Assembly: GCF_900113655.1 (NCBI RefSeq)
Contig: NZ_FOQF01000020.1
Location: 1 to 64,000, forward strand
From: Pseudobutyrivibrio sp. OR37
GTDB lineage: Bacteria; Bacillota; Clostridia; Lachnospirales; Lachnospiraceae
Length of the DNA: 64,000 nucleotides
Direction: 5' to 3'
Shown here: positions 42,224-51,113 of the stretch, one piece after another
Position numbering within the stretch: position 1 is the stretch's first letter
Layout: every line of letters begins with the position of its first letter
Position numbers and translations under genes: made by a program
Notes under the pieces: generated by a model
The model's input: only the letters and a program-made list of their open reading frames with translations
Told to the model about the DNA's origin: nothing
Database searches by the model: none

Positions 42224-44560
42224 TTACATTATGTATTTACGAATTAGCTTGCGGAGCTCTTCCTCCTTGATTGGCTTTTCAATGTAGTCACTGAAGCCAA
42301 GGCGCTCGTACTCTTCCTTGGCGCCGACCACTGCATTTGCCGTCTGCATGATAAGTGGTGTATCCTTGTTCGGATTGTCGTCTAAAGAATCTAAAATATT
42401 CTTTAATTCGATACCATCCATGCCTGGCATTAAATGATCAATAAATATCATATCATATTTTGTCTTTTTTATCTTCTCAATTGCTTCTACTCCACTGATT
42501 GCTGTATCCACTGTAATATCAGTGTTGTTAAGAAGCATCGAAAATACTCTAAGATTTATGGCCACATCATCTACCACAAGGATGCTGCCAAGTATGTCGA
42601 AAATTTCATGACGATCAGCCACACGTCTATCACCGTTAGGGCCCATTGAAAATACTCCGCATGGTTCTACAGAACGAATCTCCTGTGGGATTACAACAGT
42701 AAAGGAGGTTCCCTTTCCAACCTCTGATTCTACTGAAATAGAACCGTCCATTAAATCAATAAGCTGTTTTGTGATAGTAAGGCCAAGTCCTGTTCCTTCT
42801 ATTTTCTTGTGTTGGAACTCCCCAACACGTCTGAAGGAATCGAAAAGATATGGTATGTTTTCCTTTTCCACACCTATACCAGTATCACTGACAGTGATAA
42901 TGAGAAGTAGTCTGCCTTCAAAAATCTTACCTCGAATAGTAAGGGTGATTCGTCCTTCAGGAGTGTATTTTACTGCGTTGGTAAGTAGATTTGTTATAAC
43001 CTGAATGATGCGGTCCTTGTCACCTCGTAATACAGAAGGCAAAACATCACTCATGTCTACCTCAAAGGCAAGACGGCTGGCCTTTGCTCTAGGACGTACC
43101 AGTGAATAGCACTCGCGGACCATTTCCATTAGGTCGTAATCCTCTTCCACGATTTCAATTTTACCTGCGGTAACCTTTGCTAAGTCAAGGACCTCGTTTA
43201 CAATGCTAAGAAGATAATTGCCTGCGCCATTTACATCACGGGCATAATCAAGAATATTCTCTTCCTTGCTTTCCCTTAAAATCATTTTGTTCATACCTAG
43301 GATGGCATTTATAGGTGTACGCATTTCATGTGACATTCTTGAAAGGAAGGCGGTGCTAGCTTCTTGCGCCTGGACTGCTGCATACATATCTCTTTCCATG
43401 GTTCTTACATTATTAAGAGCCTTGATATAAGACATAACTACCATAAACAGCAAGCCCAAAAGAATAATCACTCTGTCGATAGATGTAGGATGAGTCCTGT
43501 AGGCATTAATTTGTATAAGCCCTGCAACTATGCCACCTAATATACCTATCATTTCAGGTAACAATCCTTTTAAATTTCCCTGGATGAAATCACAAATCAA
43601 TGTGATAACAAATATTATCACTGTTAGAATAATTCCAATAAATGCAAATGGAAGTATTCCGCTTAAATCTGTATCGTTAAAGAACTGCAAAATCAGCCCA
43701 ATATATGCCACGAACAAATCAAGCACCTCAACTACCATATAAAACATGTGGTATCTGTTATCCTGCAATTTATCAAAATACATGGCCATTACAAAAGGAA
43801 TCATCATCAGGCTTAGGTATGTAATATAGGAAATAAGTGTAAAGTTTGGAGCTATAAACTGTCTTGCATTTGATTCAGCAAGTGCCCAAAGTGCAGCACA
43901 CATTACAACCCAGCCAGCATAAAACAGTGGCAATGTTTTATTGTAGGAAATCTTAACGCCTACTCCAATAATGAAGGCTATAAAACCAACCATAAGGAGC
44001 AAACCGGCAAGAAACAGGGAAAGCTTTTCTCTTTCAAATAAATCGCTGACTATTCCAAGCTGGGTACCTATTCTGATTTGACCAACAACTCCTGAATAAT
44101 TGTTATCACCTACGAAAACAATTTTTAAGTTCTTGCCCTCATCAGCTTTTGCAACAGGGACAAACATCAATGCGCCTGGGCTATTGCTACCAAACAGCCT
44201 GGTATCCTTTGTAGAATATTCATAAACAAGCTTGTCATCCACATAAGCGAAGATATCCTGCTTGGCTGAATCGAAGGTTACGTACAAGCCATCCTCGGAA
44301 ACATCCGTAATCTTCTTTTGAATTACAAGCTGATTCACATTGGATTGCTCATACTCCCCCGGAACCTGTATATCTACAAGCCTTCCATTCTCATCTAATC
44401 GTTGCCAACCAGTACTATAATCACGTAAAGAAAAATCACTATATGTTCGTTCTTCAGGTAGGGCATGCTCTCCCCAAATCATCAGGACAAGAACGAAAAT
44501 AAATAAAATTATTCCACAGGTAACAATAATCTGGTATACAAATTTATTAGTTTTCTCCAT
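42224..44560 (-). CDS. Hybrid sensor histidine kinase with 7TMR-DISM-type sensor and receiver domain
   Basis: A 778-residue membrane kinase. An N-terminal helix (~8-30), an extracytoplasmic beta-rich domain (~40-165), seven transmembrane helices (~175-385), HisKA with phospho-accepting His411 (SRMSHEMRTPINAILGMNKM), HATPase_c (~500-635; N and G boxes ITNLLTNAVKYTPEG, GTGLGLTITKQL), and a C-terminal receiver (~650-778) with Asp in MIFIDHLMPGMDG. Start 44560 follows GGGGAG. No DNA-binding output partner is adjacent. The divergent neighbour is the TPR protein. The signal is unknown. Confidence 0.9.
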   Translation of the reverse strand: MEKTNKFVYQIIVTCGIILFIFVLVLMIWGEHALPEERTYSDFSLRDYSTGWQRLDENGRLVDIQVPGEYEQSNVNQLVIQKKITDVSEDGLYVTFDSAKQDIFAYVDDKLVYEYSTKDTRLFGSNSPGALMFVPVAKADEGKNLKIVFVGDNNYSGVVGQIRIGTQLGIVSDLFEREKLSLFLAGLLLMVGFIAFIIGVGVKISYNKTLPLFYAGWVVMCAALWALAESNARQFIAPNFTLISYITYLSLMMIPFVMAMYFDKLQDNRYHMFYMVVEVLDLFVAYIGLILQFFNDTDLSGILPFAFIGIILTVIIFVITLICDFIQGNLKGLLPEMIGILGGIVAGLIQINAYRTHPTSIDRVIILLGLLFMVVMSYIKALNNVRTMERDMYAAVQAQEASTAFLSRMSHEMRTPINAILGMNKMILRESKEENILDYARDVNGAGNYLLSIVNEVLDLAKVTAGKIEIVEEDYDLMEMVRECYSLVRPRAKASRLAFEVDMSDVLPSVLRGDKDRIIQVITNLLTNAVKYTPEGRITLTIRGKIFEGRLLLIITVSDTGIGVEKENIPYLFDSFRRVGEFQHKKIEGTGLGLTITKQLIDLMDGSISVESEVGKGTSFTVVIPQEIRSVEPCGVFSMGPNGDRRVADRHEIFDILGSILVVDDVAINLRVFSMLLNNTDITVDTAISGVEAIEKIKKTKYDMIFIDHLMPGMDGIELKNILDSLDDNPNKDTPLIMQTANAVVGAKEEYERLGFSDYIEKPIKEEELRKLIRKYIM

Positions 44561-44742
44561 ATTAACTCCCCAATAATCAAAATATACTAGTTTTATTTTA
44601 ATCATTAACAGTAGCCAAAACAACAAGTTACGAAAAATGTCACAGAATTTTAAACATTAGCACAAGTGTAACATGCTATACTAAAAATGTATGAGGTAGT
44701 TTTACGAAGATTAGTAGATTAATGGTTTCACAGGAGGTAAAT

Positions 44743-45690
44743 ATGGCTAGTTCAGAACAGATTGCACGAGAATATTATGATAAAGGGATGGAGCTGATTC
44801 ACGCCAACAGCGTTGAGCCTGCCATTGATAATCTAAATATGGCCCTTAGTATCTATGAGGAATTAGATGATAACATCTCATATATTTGGACAATTCGTGG
44901 GCTTGCCATTGCTTATGGCATCCTTGGTTACGATAGCAAGATGCTCCACAAATGCCTGGCTGCTCTAAACTATATTGATAAAAAAGGGGTATTGGGTGCA
45001 AAGCATTTCTTCTACACCACCATCTGTGACCGTTATATGATACTTGGAGATTATGATAGCGCTATCAACTATGGCCGAATGGCTTTGCAGGATTTGGAAG
45101 ACCATGGCACTGATTTTCCTAATGAGCCTCATTCTTATATGGTCGCATGTATGAATTTGGCTTATTCGTATTTGCATATCCACCGCTACTCTGATGCAGA
45201 AGCATTTTTAGATAGAGCTAGAGAGATTGCCATAAAAAACGATATGCATCATCACGATTTAAGTCTTTCAGTTCTCAATGCAAATCTTCACTATCACATG
45301 GGCGATGAAGATTACGTTTATGAGCACATCGATGAGCTGGTAACATTTATAAAAAGTTCAAGGATTACTATTCAGGATTACATTCAAGACCTTCGCCTTT
45401 TGATAGAAACCTTCTGTGGAATGAAGGAATTTGAACGTGCCGAGGCTGTTGCTATCAGCCTTGAATCCTCTGCCACTATCTCAAATGATGTACATATGAA
45501 GCTGAACGCAGCCCAGCTATATATGATGGTGTACAAGCTTAGCGGGGATACTGAAAAATACCACACAGCCTGTGTTAAATTTGCCGAAGGTACCATTGCA
45601 GTAAAGGAAGCTGAAGCTACTCAGCATTTGTTGGAGATGGACACCGCAATCGCATTGTCTATTGCCGATACACCTTCCGATTTATTATAA
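44743..45690 (+). CDS. TPR-repeat protein
   Basis: A 315-residue soluble all-helical protein. At least four tetratricopeptide-type hairpins are visible (AIDNLNMALSIYEELDDN, YDSAINYGRMALQDLEDHG, YSDAEAFLDRAREIAIKN, FERAEAVAISLESSA). In Butyrivibrio such modules often precede GGDEF domains; here the protein ends without one. Start 44743 follows CAGGAGG, and an extended -10 (TGCTATACT, 44674-44682) lies upstream. It is likely a protein-interaction factor, and may serve the divergent hybrid kinase. Confidence 0.8.
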   Translation: MASSEQIAREYYDKGMELIHANSVEPAIDNLNMALSIYEELDDNISYIWTIRGLAIAYGILGYDSKMLHKCLAALNYIDKKGVLGAKHFFYTTICDRYMILGDYDSAINYGRMALQDLEDHGTDFPNEPHSYMVACMNLAYSYLHIHRYSDAEAFLDRAREIAIKNDMHHHDLSLSVLNANLHYHMGDEDYVYEHIDELVTFIKSSRITIQDYIQDLRLLIETFCGMKEFERAEAVAISLESSATISNDVHMKLNAAQLYMMVYKLSGDTEKYHTACVKFAEGTIAVKEAEATQHLLEMDTAIALSIADTPSDLL

Positions 45691-45715
45691 TTTCTTCTAT
45701 GGAGAGTAATGAAAC

Positions 45716-46900
45716 ATGAAGAAAAAAATTGGAATTGCAGTAATTATTATTTTTACACTAGTTATTTTCATTAAGGCAGAATTAGATTTCAACCCGTCTG
45801 TCAGGGTGCTTGCATCGGTTATCAACTTTTCCGAGTCCACCCTTAAAAGTCCAGATTATCTGGCCTACAATATCGATTTGAAGGACTTATTCCGTAACTA
45901 CACCAACTCGGATATTAGTTATTCTGGAAGCGCCTACATCAAAAAAATCAAAGGCTTTCCTTATTCAATCAGTGGAAGCATTAAGGGTCAGCGCTCCTCA
46001 GAGCAGGAAAAATTTTCTTGCAAGGCAGATTTGGATGTTCTTGTACTAAACATTGGAAAGATGGATTTTTACGCAGATAAAAGTACAGTTTATCTGGTAG
46101 CTCCAATGCTAGGGGATATTTCCTACGGCTTTGATACTGGGGACAATCTATTCCCTCAGGCTCCAAACCTTAACAACGATATTAACAGGGAATGGTTCCA
46201 CAACAACAAGAAAAACATCTACAATTTTGTACGCAGCATCGAAATAACCAAAACTGATAATGTTTACGTAGATGAAGACGGAACTGAGGCTCGCGAATTT
46301 GATATTGTAATCCCTCAAGGTGAGGGTGATTTTATTTGGGACCTTCTTGGAATGGAGGCTCCTGACCATGATATGAAGTGTTCACTCTTTTTGGATAAAT
46401 TAAATCACACCAGAAAGATTGTATTTGACCTTTCCTACAAAACAAAAGGTGCTTATATCTCTGTCTATGGTAAGAATCTTGGTACTCTTGAGCTTTATTC
46501 TCCTCTTCCAGATGATGAAGAGATTACAGCTACTATTAAGCGTGATGGAGAGTCTTCATATACAAACGCATATCAGGACAACCTTACATATAAAACAAAT
46601 GCAGGTGATGTCTTCACTATTGATTGTGGAGTATTTTTAAACTATGTTGATTCTGGAATCAAAACAGAGCTTACCAACATCAAGGTAGCCAAAAACAGCA
46701 CAATTCTTGCTGAAGGCTACATTAAGGGTTCCATCAAAGCTGAAGAAAACATGGGTGATGTTTTCGAAAATGCTGGCGCAGATTTATCTGATGTTAATGT
46801 TATCGATTGGGACACAATAAAAAATGACACCGCCTCTTTCATAGACGATGTCATTAATAAAGCTCGTGAAAATGTAGATGTGTTTGATATATTCGACTAA
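45716..46900 (+). CDS. Extracytoplasmic hypothetical protein
   Basis: A 394-residue protein with an N-terminal signal anchor (MKKKIGIAVIIIFTLVIFIK) and a beta-rich extracytoplasmic part (for example ISYSGSAYIKKIKGFPYSIS, LSYKTKGAYISVYGKNLGTL), suggesting a LolA/LppX-like barrel. There is no Cys for lipidation and no catalytic motif. It begins 25 nt after the TPR gene and is probably co-transcribed with it. The family is not recognised. Confidence 0.7.
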   Translation: MKKKIGIAVIIIFTLVIFIKAELDFNPSVRVLASVINFSESTLKSPDYLAYNIDLKDLFRNYTNSDISYSGSAYIKKIKGFPYSISGSIKGQRSSEQEKFSCKADLDVLVLNIGKMDFYADKSTVYLVAPMLGDISYGFDTGDNLFPQAPNLNNDINREWFHNNKKNIYNFVRSIEITKTDNVYVDEDGTEAREFDIVIPQGEGDFIWDLLGMEAPDHDMKCSLFLDKLNHTRKIVFDLSYKTKGAYISVYGKNLGTLELYSPLPDDEEITATIKRDGESSYTNAYQDNLTYKTNAGDVFTIDCGVFLNYVDSGIKTELTNIKVAKNSTILAEGYIKGSIKAEENMGDVFENAGADLSDVNVIDWDTIKNDTASFIDDVINKARENVDVFDIFD

Positions 46901-46918
46901 AAACTTGCTATTATATCA

Positions 46919-47359
46919 TTAATCCTCTGCAAAGCTTCCCAAAATTTTATAAAGCAATTGATAAAGCTGATTACATTCTTGTGGCGATAGCTGAACGCAT
47001 TTGCCCATTTTAGCAGGTATTTCACATGCCTGCTTTTTTAATTCCAAACCTTCATCTGTAAGTGTAATGATAAGATTTCTTTCATCATCCTTAGAGCGGC
47101 TGCGCTTAACATAACCCTTCTGCTCCAACTTCTTAAGCACTGGTGTAAGTGTGCCTGAATCTAAAAATAGCTTATCTCCTAAAGCCTTAACTGTGATTTC
47201 CTTTTCTTCCCATACAACCATCATAGTAATGTACTGTGTGTAGGTAAGATCTATTGGATCAAGAAATGGCTTATATCTTTTCACTATTTCTTTAGAGCAT
47301 GCATATAGTGGAAAGCATAGCTGATTTGTAATTTTTAAGCAATCGTATTTATCGCCCAT
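46919..47359 (-). CDS. MarR-family regulator, OhrR-like (cysteine redox sensor)
   Basis: A 146-residue winged-helix regulator: LFLDSGTLTPVLKKLEQKGY (recognition region, ~64-83) and the wing RSRSKDDERNLIITLT. It begins with an OhrR-type segment NQLCFPLYACSKEIVKRYKP, where Cys15 matches the peroxide-reactive cysteine of OhrR. It is the third gene of the thioredoxin reductase-thioredoxin-regulator operon, so it probably senses thiol or organic peroxide stress and controls that operon. Confidence 0.88.
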   Translation of the reverse strand: MGDKYDCLKITNQLCFPLYACSKEIVKRYKPFLDPIDLTYTQYITMMVVWEEKEITVKALGDKLFLDSGTLTPVLKKLEQKGYVKRSRSKDDERNLIITLTDEGLELKKQACEIPAKMGKCVQLSPQECNQLYQLLYKILGSFAED

Positions 47360-47378
47360 TGTTATTCACCTCTATTAA

Positions 47379-47690
47379 TTATATGTTCTTAGACACAAAA
47401 TCTGTAAGAGCTTCCTTTGGAACGAAGCCAACATTCATGTCTACTTTTTCTCCATCCTTTAATACAACGATGGCTGGTATATTCATTATACCATACTCCC
47501 TAGCTAAATCTGGATTTTCATCAGTATCCACACTGTAGAAATTTGCTTTTCCAGCCAAATCCTCTGATACTTCCTCAAGAACTGGAGCAAGCATTTTACA
47601 TGGGCCACACCATGTAGCATTGAAATCTAAAACTGAGATTCCTGCCTTGTCCATTGTTTTGAATTCATCCTGATTAATTTTCTTTACCAT
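47379..47690 (-). CDS. trxA: Thioredoxin
   Basis: A 103-residue thioredoxin with the active site WCGPCK (Cys28/Cys31) and cis-Pro in NIPAIVVLKDG. It reduces protein disulfides in the cytosol. It lies 30 nt after the thioredoxin reductase-like gene and 19 nt before the OhrR-like regulator. Confidence 0.95.
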   Translation of the reverse strand: MVKKINQDEFKTMDKAGISVLDFNATWCGPCKMLAPVLEEVSEDLAGKANFYSVDTDENPDLAREYGIMNIPAIVVLKDGEKVDMNVGFVPKEALTDFVSKNI

Positions 47691-47720
47691 GTTATATCTC
47701 CTTTCAAATTAAATCAACTG

Positions 47721-48593
47721 CTAATTTTCAGCCTTCTTAAGCTCTGCTAAATATGAAACAGCGGAAAGTGCTGCTACATTTCCTTCACCTGCTGCCTTGA
47801 TGTACTGATAAGGTGCACCAGTAATATCACCACAGGCAAACAAGCCCTTAATATTGGTAGCCATCTGTCTATCAACAGCTATGTGATTACCATCCATTGT
47901 AAGTCCTGGAACAAGCTGTGATGGAGCTATCTGCTCTCTTAGGATAAATATTCCATCAGCTGTGTATGTCTCACCATCTGTTGCAAGATAAGCTTTACCA
48001 TCTGTGTATGCAATGGAAGCTGGCTTCACGCCTGTTGTTACTTCTATATTACCTGAAAGACTTCCTGCGTATTCGTACTGAGGTAGGTAGTAAACCTTTT
48101 CAGCACGCTCTGCTAAAAACTCTGCCTCTTCCTCATCATTAGCACTGTAAGCAATGATGATAGCTGTCTTTCCCTTATAGAGTGCTGCATCACAGGTAGC
48201 GCAGTAGCTAACTCCTCTGCCTAAGAACTCCATCTCACCTGGGAATGGCTTCATAGTGGTCATACCTGCTGCTACGATAACTGAGCTGGCTTCGTAATCA
48301 CCACCGTGGCACTGAATAGCGAAGTATTTACCCATTGAGTAAACTGCGTTTACCTTATCTTCTGTAATTTCAACGCCCATTGATGCGGCATGGTCTAAAA
48401 ATGCTTTAGCCATCTCATCACCTGCTACATTAGGAAGACCTAAGTAGTTTTGAATGGTGTGCGCCTTTGAAACCTTATCCGATGAGCCCTTCTGACCTAA
48501 CAATAATACTGTCTTATTTCTAACTTTTGCGGTAATGGCTGCCTCCAAGCCGGCTGGGCCAGTACCAATAATTGCAATATCAAATCTTTCCAT
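47721..48593 (-). CDS. Thioredoxin reductase-like flavoprotein lacking NADPH motifs
   Basis: A 290-residue flavoprotein of the thioredoxin reductase family. The FAD motif is GTGPAGLEAA (10-19), the redox pair is CATC (Cys131/Cys134), and the C-terminal FAD motif is GLFACGDITGAPYQYIKAAG. In the central domain the usual NADPH glycine motif GGGxSA is replaced by IIAYSANDEEEAEF, and the phosphate-binding HRRxxxR by LPQYEYAG. This pattern fits ferredoxin-dependent flavin thioredoxin reductases known from clostridia. It is the first gene of a redox operon with thioredoxin. Confidence 0.85.
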   Translation of the reverse strand: MERFDIAIIGTGPAGLEAAITAKVRNKTVLLLGQKGSSDKVSKAHTIQNYLGLPNVAGDEMAKAFLDHAASMGVEITEDKVNAVYSMGKYFAIQCHGGDYEASSVIVAAGMTTMKPFPGEMEFLGRGVSYCATCDAALYKGKTAIIIAYSANDEEEAEFLAERAEKVYYLPQYEYAGSLSGNIEVTTGVKPASIAYTDGKAYLATDGETYTADGIFILREQIAPSQLVPGLTMDGNHIAVDRQMATNIKGLFACGDITGAPYQYIKAAGEGNVAALSAVSYLAELKKAEN

Positions 48594-48634
48594 TTTATTT
48601 TATACCTCCTTGATAAATCCCCAGGAAGCCTATT

Positions 48635-48693
48635 AGATTTTGTACAATCTTTTAGGTTGATTTAATTGTACTCAATCTAATTGCCTTTGTCAA
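48635..48693 (-). promoter_or_regulatory. Promoter and candidate OhrR/MarR operators of the thioredoxin operon
   Basis: TTGACA (48688-48693 complement) and TACAAT (48665-48670 complement) are 17 nt apart. A near-palindrome AGATTTTGTACAATCT (48635-48650) lies in the leader, and the related TTGTACTCAATCT (48666-48678) overlaps the -10 box. Both share TTGTAC..AATCT, so they may be bound by the regulator encoded in the operon. Confidence 0.6.
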
Positions 48694-48716
48694 CACAATT
48701 TTTTATAAAAAAAATA

Positions 48717-48745
48717 AGGCCCTAGGATAAATATCCTAAAGCCCT
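48717..48745 (-). terminator. Terminator after surface protein A
   Basis: Inverted repeat around GGATA...TATCC with GGCCC/GGGCT outer pairs, followed by a long U-run on the minus strand. Confidence 0.75.
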
Positions 48746-48758
48746 ATATTACGCTAAA

Positions 48759-50969
48759 CTATTTATTTCTCTTTTTAGCAATTACAACGATAATGAAAGC
48801 AATAGCTAATGCAGCTACCGCAAAAATAGCAATCCATGAAGATAAGCTTAATACATTTTCCTGTATTGCAAGTGGAGCCTCTTCATCATTGATTGTTGTT
48901 GTTTCTTTTGAATCAATAGCTGTATTGCCCTTTGACTCTTCTTCAGTCTCTACAGCTTCTTCCTCTTCTTCAGCTTCTGTAGCCTCTGATGTAGAAGCCT
49001 CTGATGTAGAAGTAACTGTTGCCTTTGCTGGTGCAACCTTAGCGTTAGCTACTGGAGTAGCCTGTGGAGCTGCAAGTAAGATATCTGTAGCTGTAACAAG
49101 CTCTGCTGGAACTGTAGCTGCGTTTGCTACTACGTTTACAGTGTGATTGCTTGTAGGCTGTGAAGGTACAACTAATACTGGTGTGTTGGCTGGTGTGTTG
49201 GCTGGCTTGTCAGCGCCTGTGTTACCAGGTGTAACCTCTGGCTGAACCTTCTTGATAAATAACTTTACAATATCAAAGGTCTTAGGTGTAGCAACCTGCT
49301 GTGGTACGTACTTTTCAACTACCTTACCAGTGATGTAAGGCTTTGACCCCACATAGCCTTCAACACCAATCATACCCATAATTCTGATTGTATTCTTGAC
49401 GATTAAAGGTAAATCAATATTGTAGCCATTGTAGCTGATTCCTGATGGAATATAGTAGCTATGGCCCTTTGAATCTGTGCAAGTACCAAATGCAGTATTC
49501 CATGCCTCTACTGCTATAGATGCACAGTTGTTGTGCATTACATTGTATTTGTCCTTACCTCTTGTTCCAAAAACACCAAGTACAGCTTCTGTCTCGCCCA
49601 TTGTGATGTCATGCTCAATCATCATGTTAGGAGCCTGATCATAACCAACCTTCTGGTTGTAAAGCTCCTGATTAAAGCAAACACCACCTGGTGTCTTACT
49701 GTTGTAAACTGCTTCAAATAAAGGATATGCCTTTGCGCCAAGGATTTTAAGAACTTCAACTAAATGCTGACTAACGTAAGCATAGTCAATCTTCTCTCCT
49801 GTAGCTGCTTCGTAAAGCTTCTGTACAGCCTCAATTTCCTCTGGACCATAAATCTGCTTAGCGAGCTCATAATAATCTGCAACAAGATCTGATACATAAT
49901 TTACTGTGTACTGACCAATAGTAACATAATCGCCACGGTTAAGTGTAACAGAAGCAGGTGTATTTTCCTTATGGTAAACATCGCCCTCCGCTTCTGTATG
50001 AGGCATAAACATTTCGTTTGTAGCTTCTGTACGTTCTGTCTCATTTGCCTCAGTCACTTCGTCAACTGTACTTCTCCATGAAACTATTTCAGCTGCTTTA
50101 TAATCACCCTCAGCAACAGCCTTGGCTGCATCCTGAAGCTGTTCCTTGTAAGCATCATTTGTTACATAATACTTGTAGATGGAATCAATGCTAAGTGTAA
50201 GATTATCAACGTAGCTGGTGTAAACAATACCAACGTGACCATCTACAGGATTGAATGATGATTCTCTGTGACGAGCAACAAGTCTGATAGAACCAACTAC
50301 ACCACCGTTGATACCATAGAGCATTCTGTCCTCTTCAGCTTCATCAAAATCCATGATGCCATCATTGTCAGAATCTGCAAGTAATGGATTTGAAATAAGT
50401 ACTGCATATTCCTTGCCATCGATGACCTGGATTTTAACCTCCTCGCCATTGAGAAGACCATCAGCATCTAAATCGTTGCTAGCCTGAACCTCAAGATATG
50501 TCTTATCACCGAAGGCTTTTTTGCCATCCTCAGTAAGAATCTCTCCGTCACAAAGGAGCTTTGTCATCAGGTCTGAGATACCATCCTCGTTGAAATCCTC
50601 GCCATCCTTTGGCTCAAGCATTTCAAGCTCATCAAAGTTGATTTCTTCTGCTTTTTCTTCCTCTTCATTAGAAATATTCTCTTCTGTAGTTTTATCTGTT
50701 GTGTCATTCTCTTCAGCCCTAACTACCACACCTGTTTCTACTGCTTCTTCATTAATAACAGGCTCCTCAAAAGAAATTTCTGTCTCTTCACCGTCAACTA
50801 CTTCATCAGTAGCTTCTTCAACTGATTCTTCAGCTACTTCTTCAACTGCATTTACAGTTTCTGTTGCATGAAGCTCATCGTTATCAGCTAATACTGATAA
50901 AGGTGAAATTGCTTGAAAACCTAGTACTCCAGCAAGTACCAATGCTGCAAATTTGTAATGTTGTTTCAT
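48759..50969 (-). CDS. Surface protein A: calcium-loop repeats plus putative papain-like domain
   Basis: A 736-residue exported protein. Signal peptide 1-28; acidic low-complexity stretch 30-118. Three thrombospondin-3/EF-like loops follow (~125-136 DFNEDGISDLMT, ~166-177, ~199-210 DSDNDGIMDFDE). The central domain (~215-530) has conserved GHVGIVYTSYVDNL (His245), LNRGDYVTIGQY, PGGVCFN (Cys431) and HNNCASIAVEAWNTAFG (Cys482), an order that recalls permuted papain/DUF4105-like cysteine hydrolases. A Pro/Thr/Ala linker, the motif INDEEAPLAI and a C-terminal membrane helix with basic tail (AKKRNK) complete it. Enzymatic activity is inference. It is a paralogue of the next gene upstream. Confidence 0.8.
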   Translation of the reverse strand: MKQHYKFAALVLAGVLGFQAISPLSVLADNDELHATETVNAVEEVAEESVEEATDEVVDGEETEISFEEPVINEEAVETGVVVRAEENDTTDKTTEENISNEEEEKAEEINFDELEMLEPKDGEDFNEDGISDLMTKLLCDGEILTEDGKKAFGDKTYLEVQASNDLDADGLLNGEEVKIQVIDGKEYAVLISNPLLADSDNDGIMDFDEAEEDRMLYGINGGVVGSIRLVARHRESSFNPVDGHVGIVYTSYVDNLTLSIDSIYKYYVTNDAYKEQLQDAAKAVAEGDYKAAEIVSWRSTVDEVTEANETERTEATNEMFMPHTEAEGDVYHKENTPASVTLNRGDYVTIGQYTVNYVSDLVADYYELAKQIYGPEEIEAVQKLYEAATGEKIDYAYVSQHLVEVLKILGAKAYPLFEAVYNSKTPGGVCFNQELYNQKVGYDQAPNMMIEHDITMGETEAVLGVFGTRGKDKYNVMHNNCASIAVEAWNTAFGTCTDSKGHSYYIPSGISYNGYNIDLPLIVKNTIRIMGMIGVEGYVGSKPYITGKVVEKYVPQQVATPKTFDIVKLFIKKVQPEVTPGNTGADKPANTPANTPVLVVPSQPTSNHTVNVVANAATVPAELVTATDILLAAPQATPVANAKVAPAKATVTSTSEASTSEATEAEEEEEAVETEEESKGNTAIDSKETTTINDEEAPLAIQENVLSLSSWIAIFAVAALAIAFIIVVIAKKRNK

Positions 50970-51005
50970 AAAAAAATATCCTCCCTGAAACCGAAAAACA
51001 GGAAC

Positions 51006-51059
51006 AGTATACCATATAATTTCTTATATGGAAACTCTTTTTTATCCTGTTAGTTTCCA
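51006..51059 (-). promoter_or_regulatory. Promoter of surface protein A
   Basis: Minus strand: -10 TATACT within TATATGGTATACT and an upstream TGGAAACT (51052-51059). The two are spaced exactly as in the promoter of surface protein B. An inverted copy of TGGAAACT (51028-51035) covers the -35 position, which is otherwise poor. Confidence 0.55.
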
Positions 51060-51113
51060 AGAGGATATTTTTGTTGTATATGCTATATTTATTAAATTTA
51101 GCGTATAAATAGG

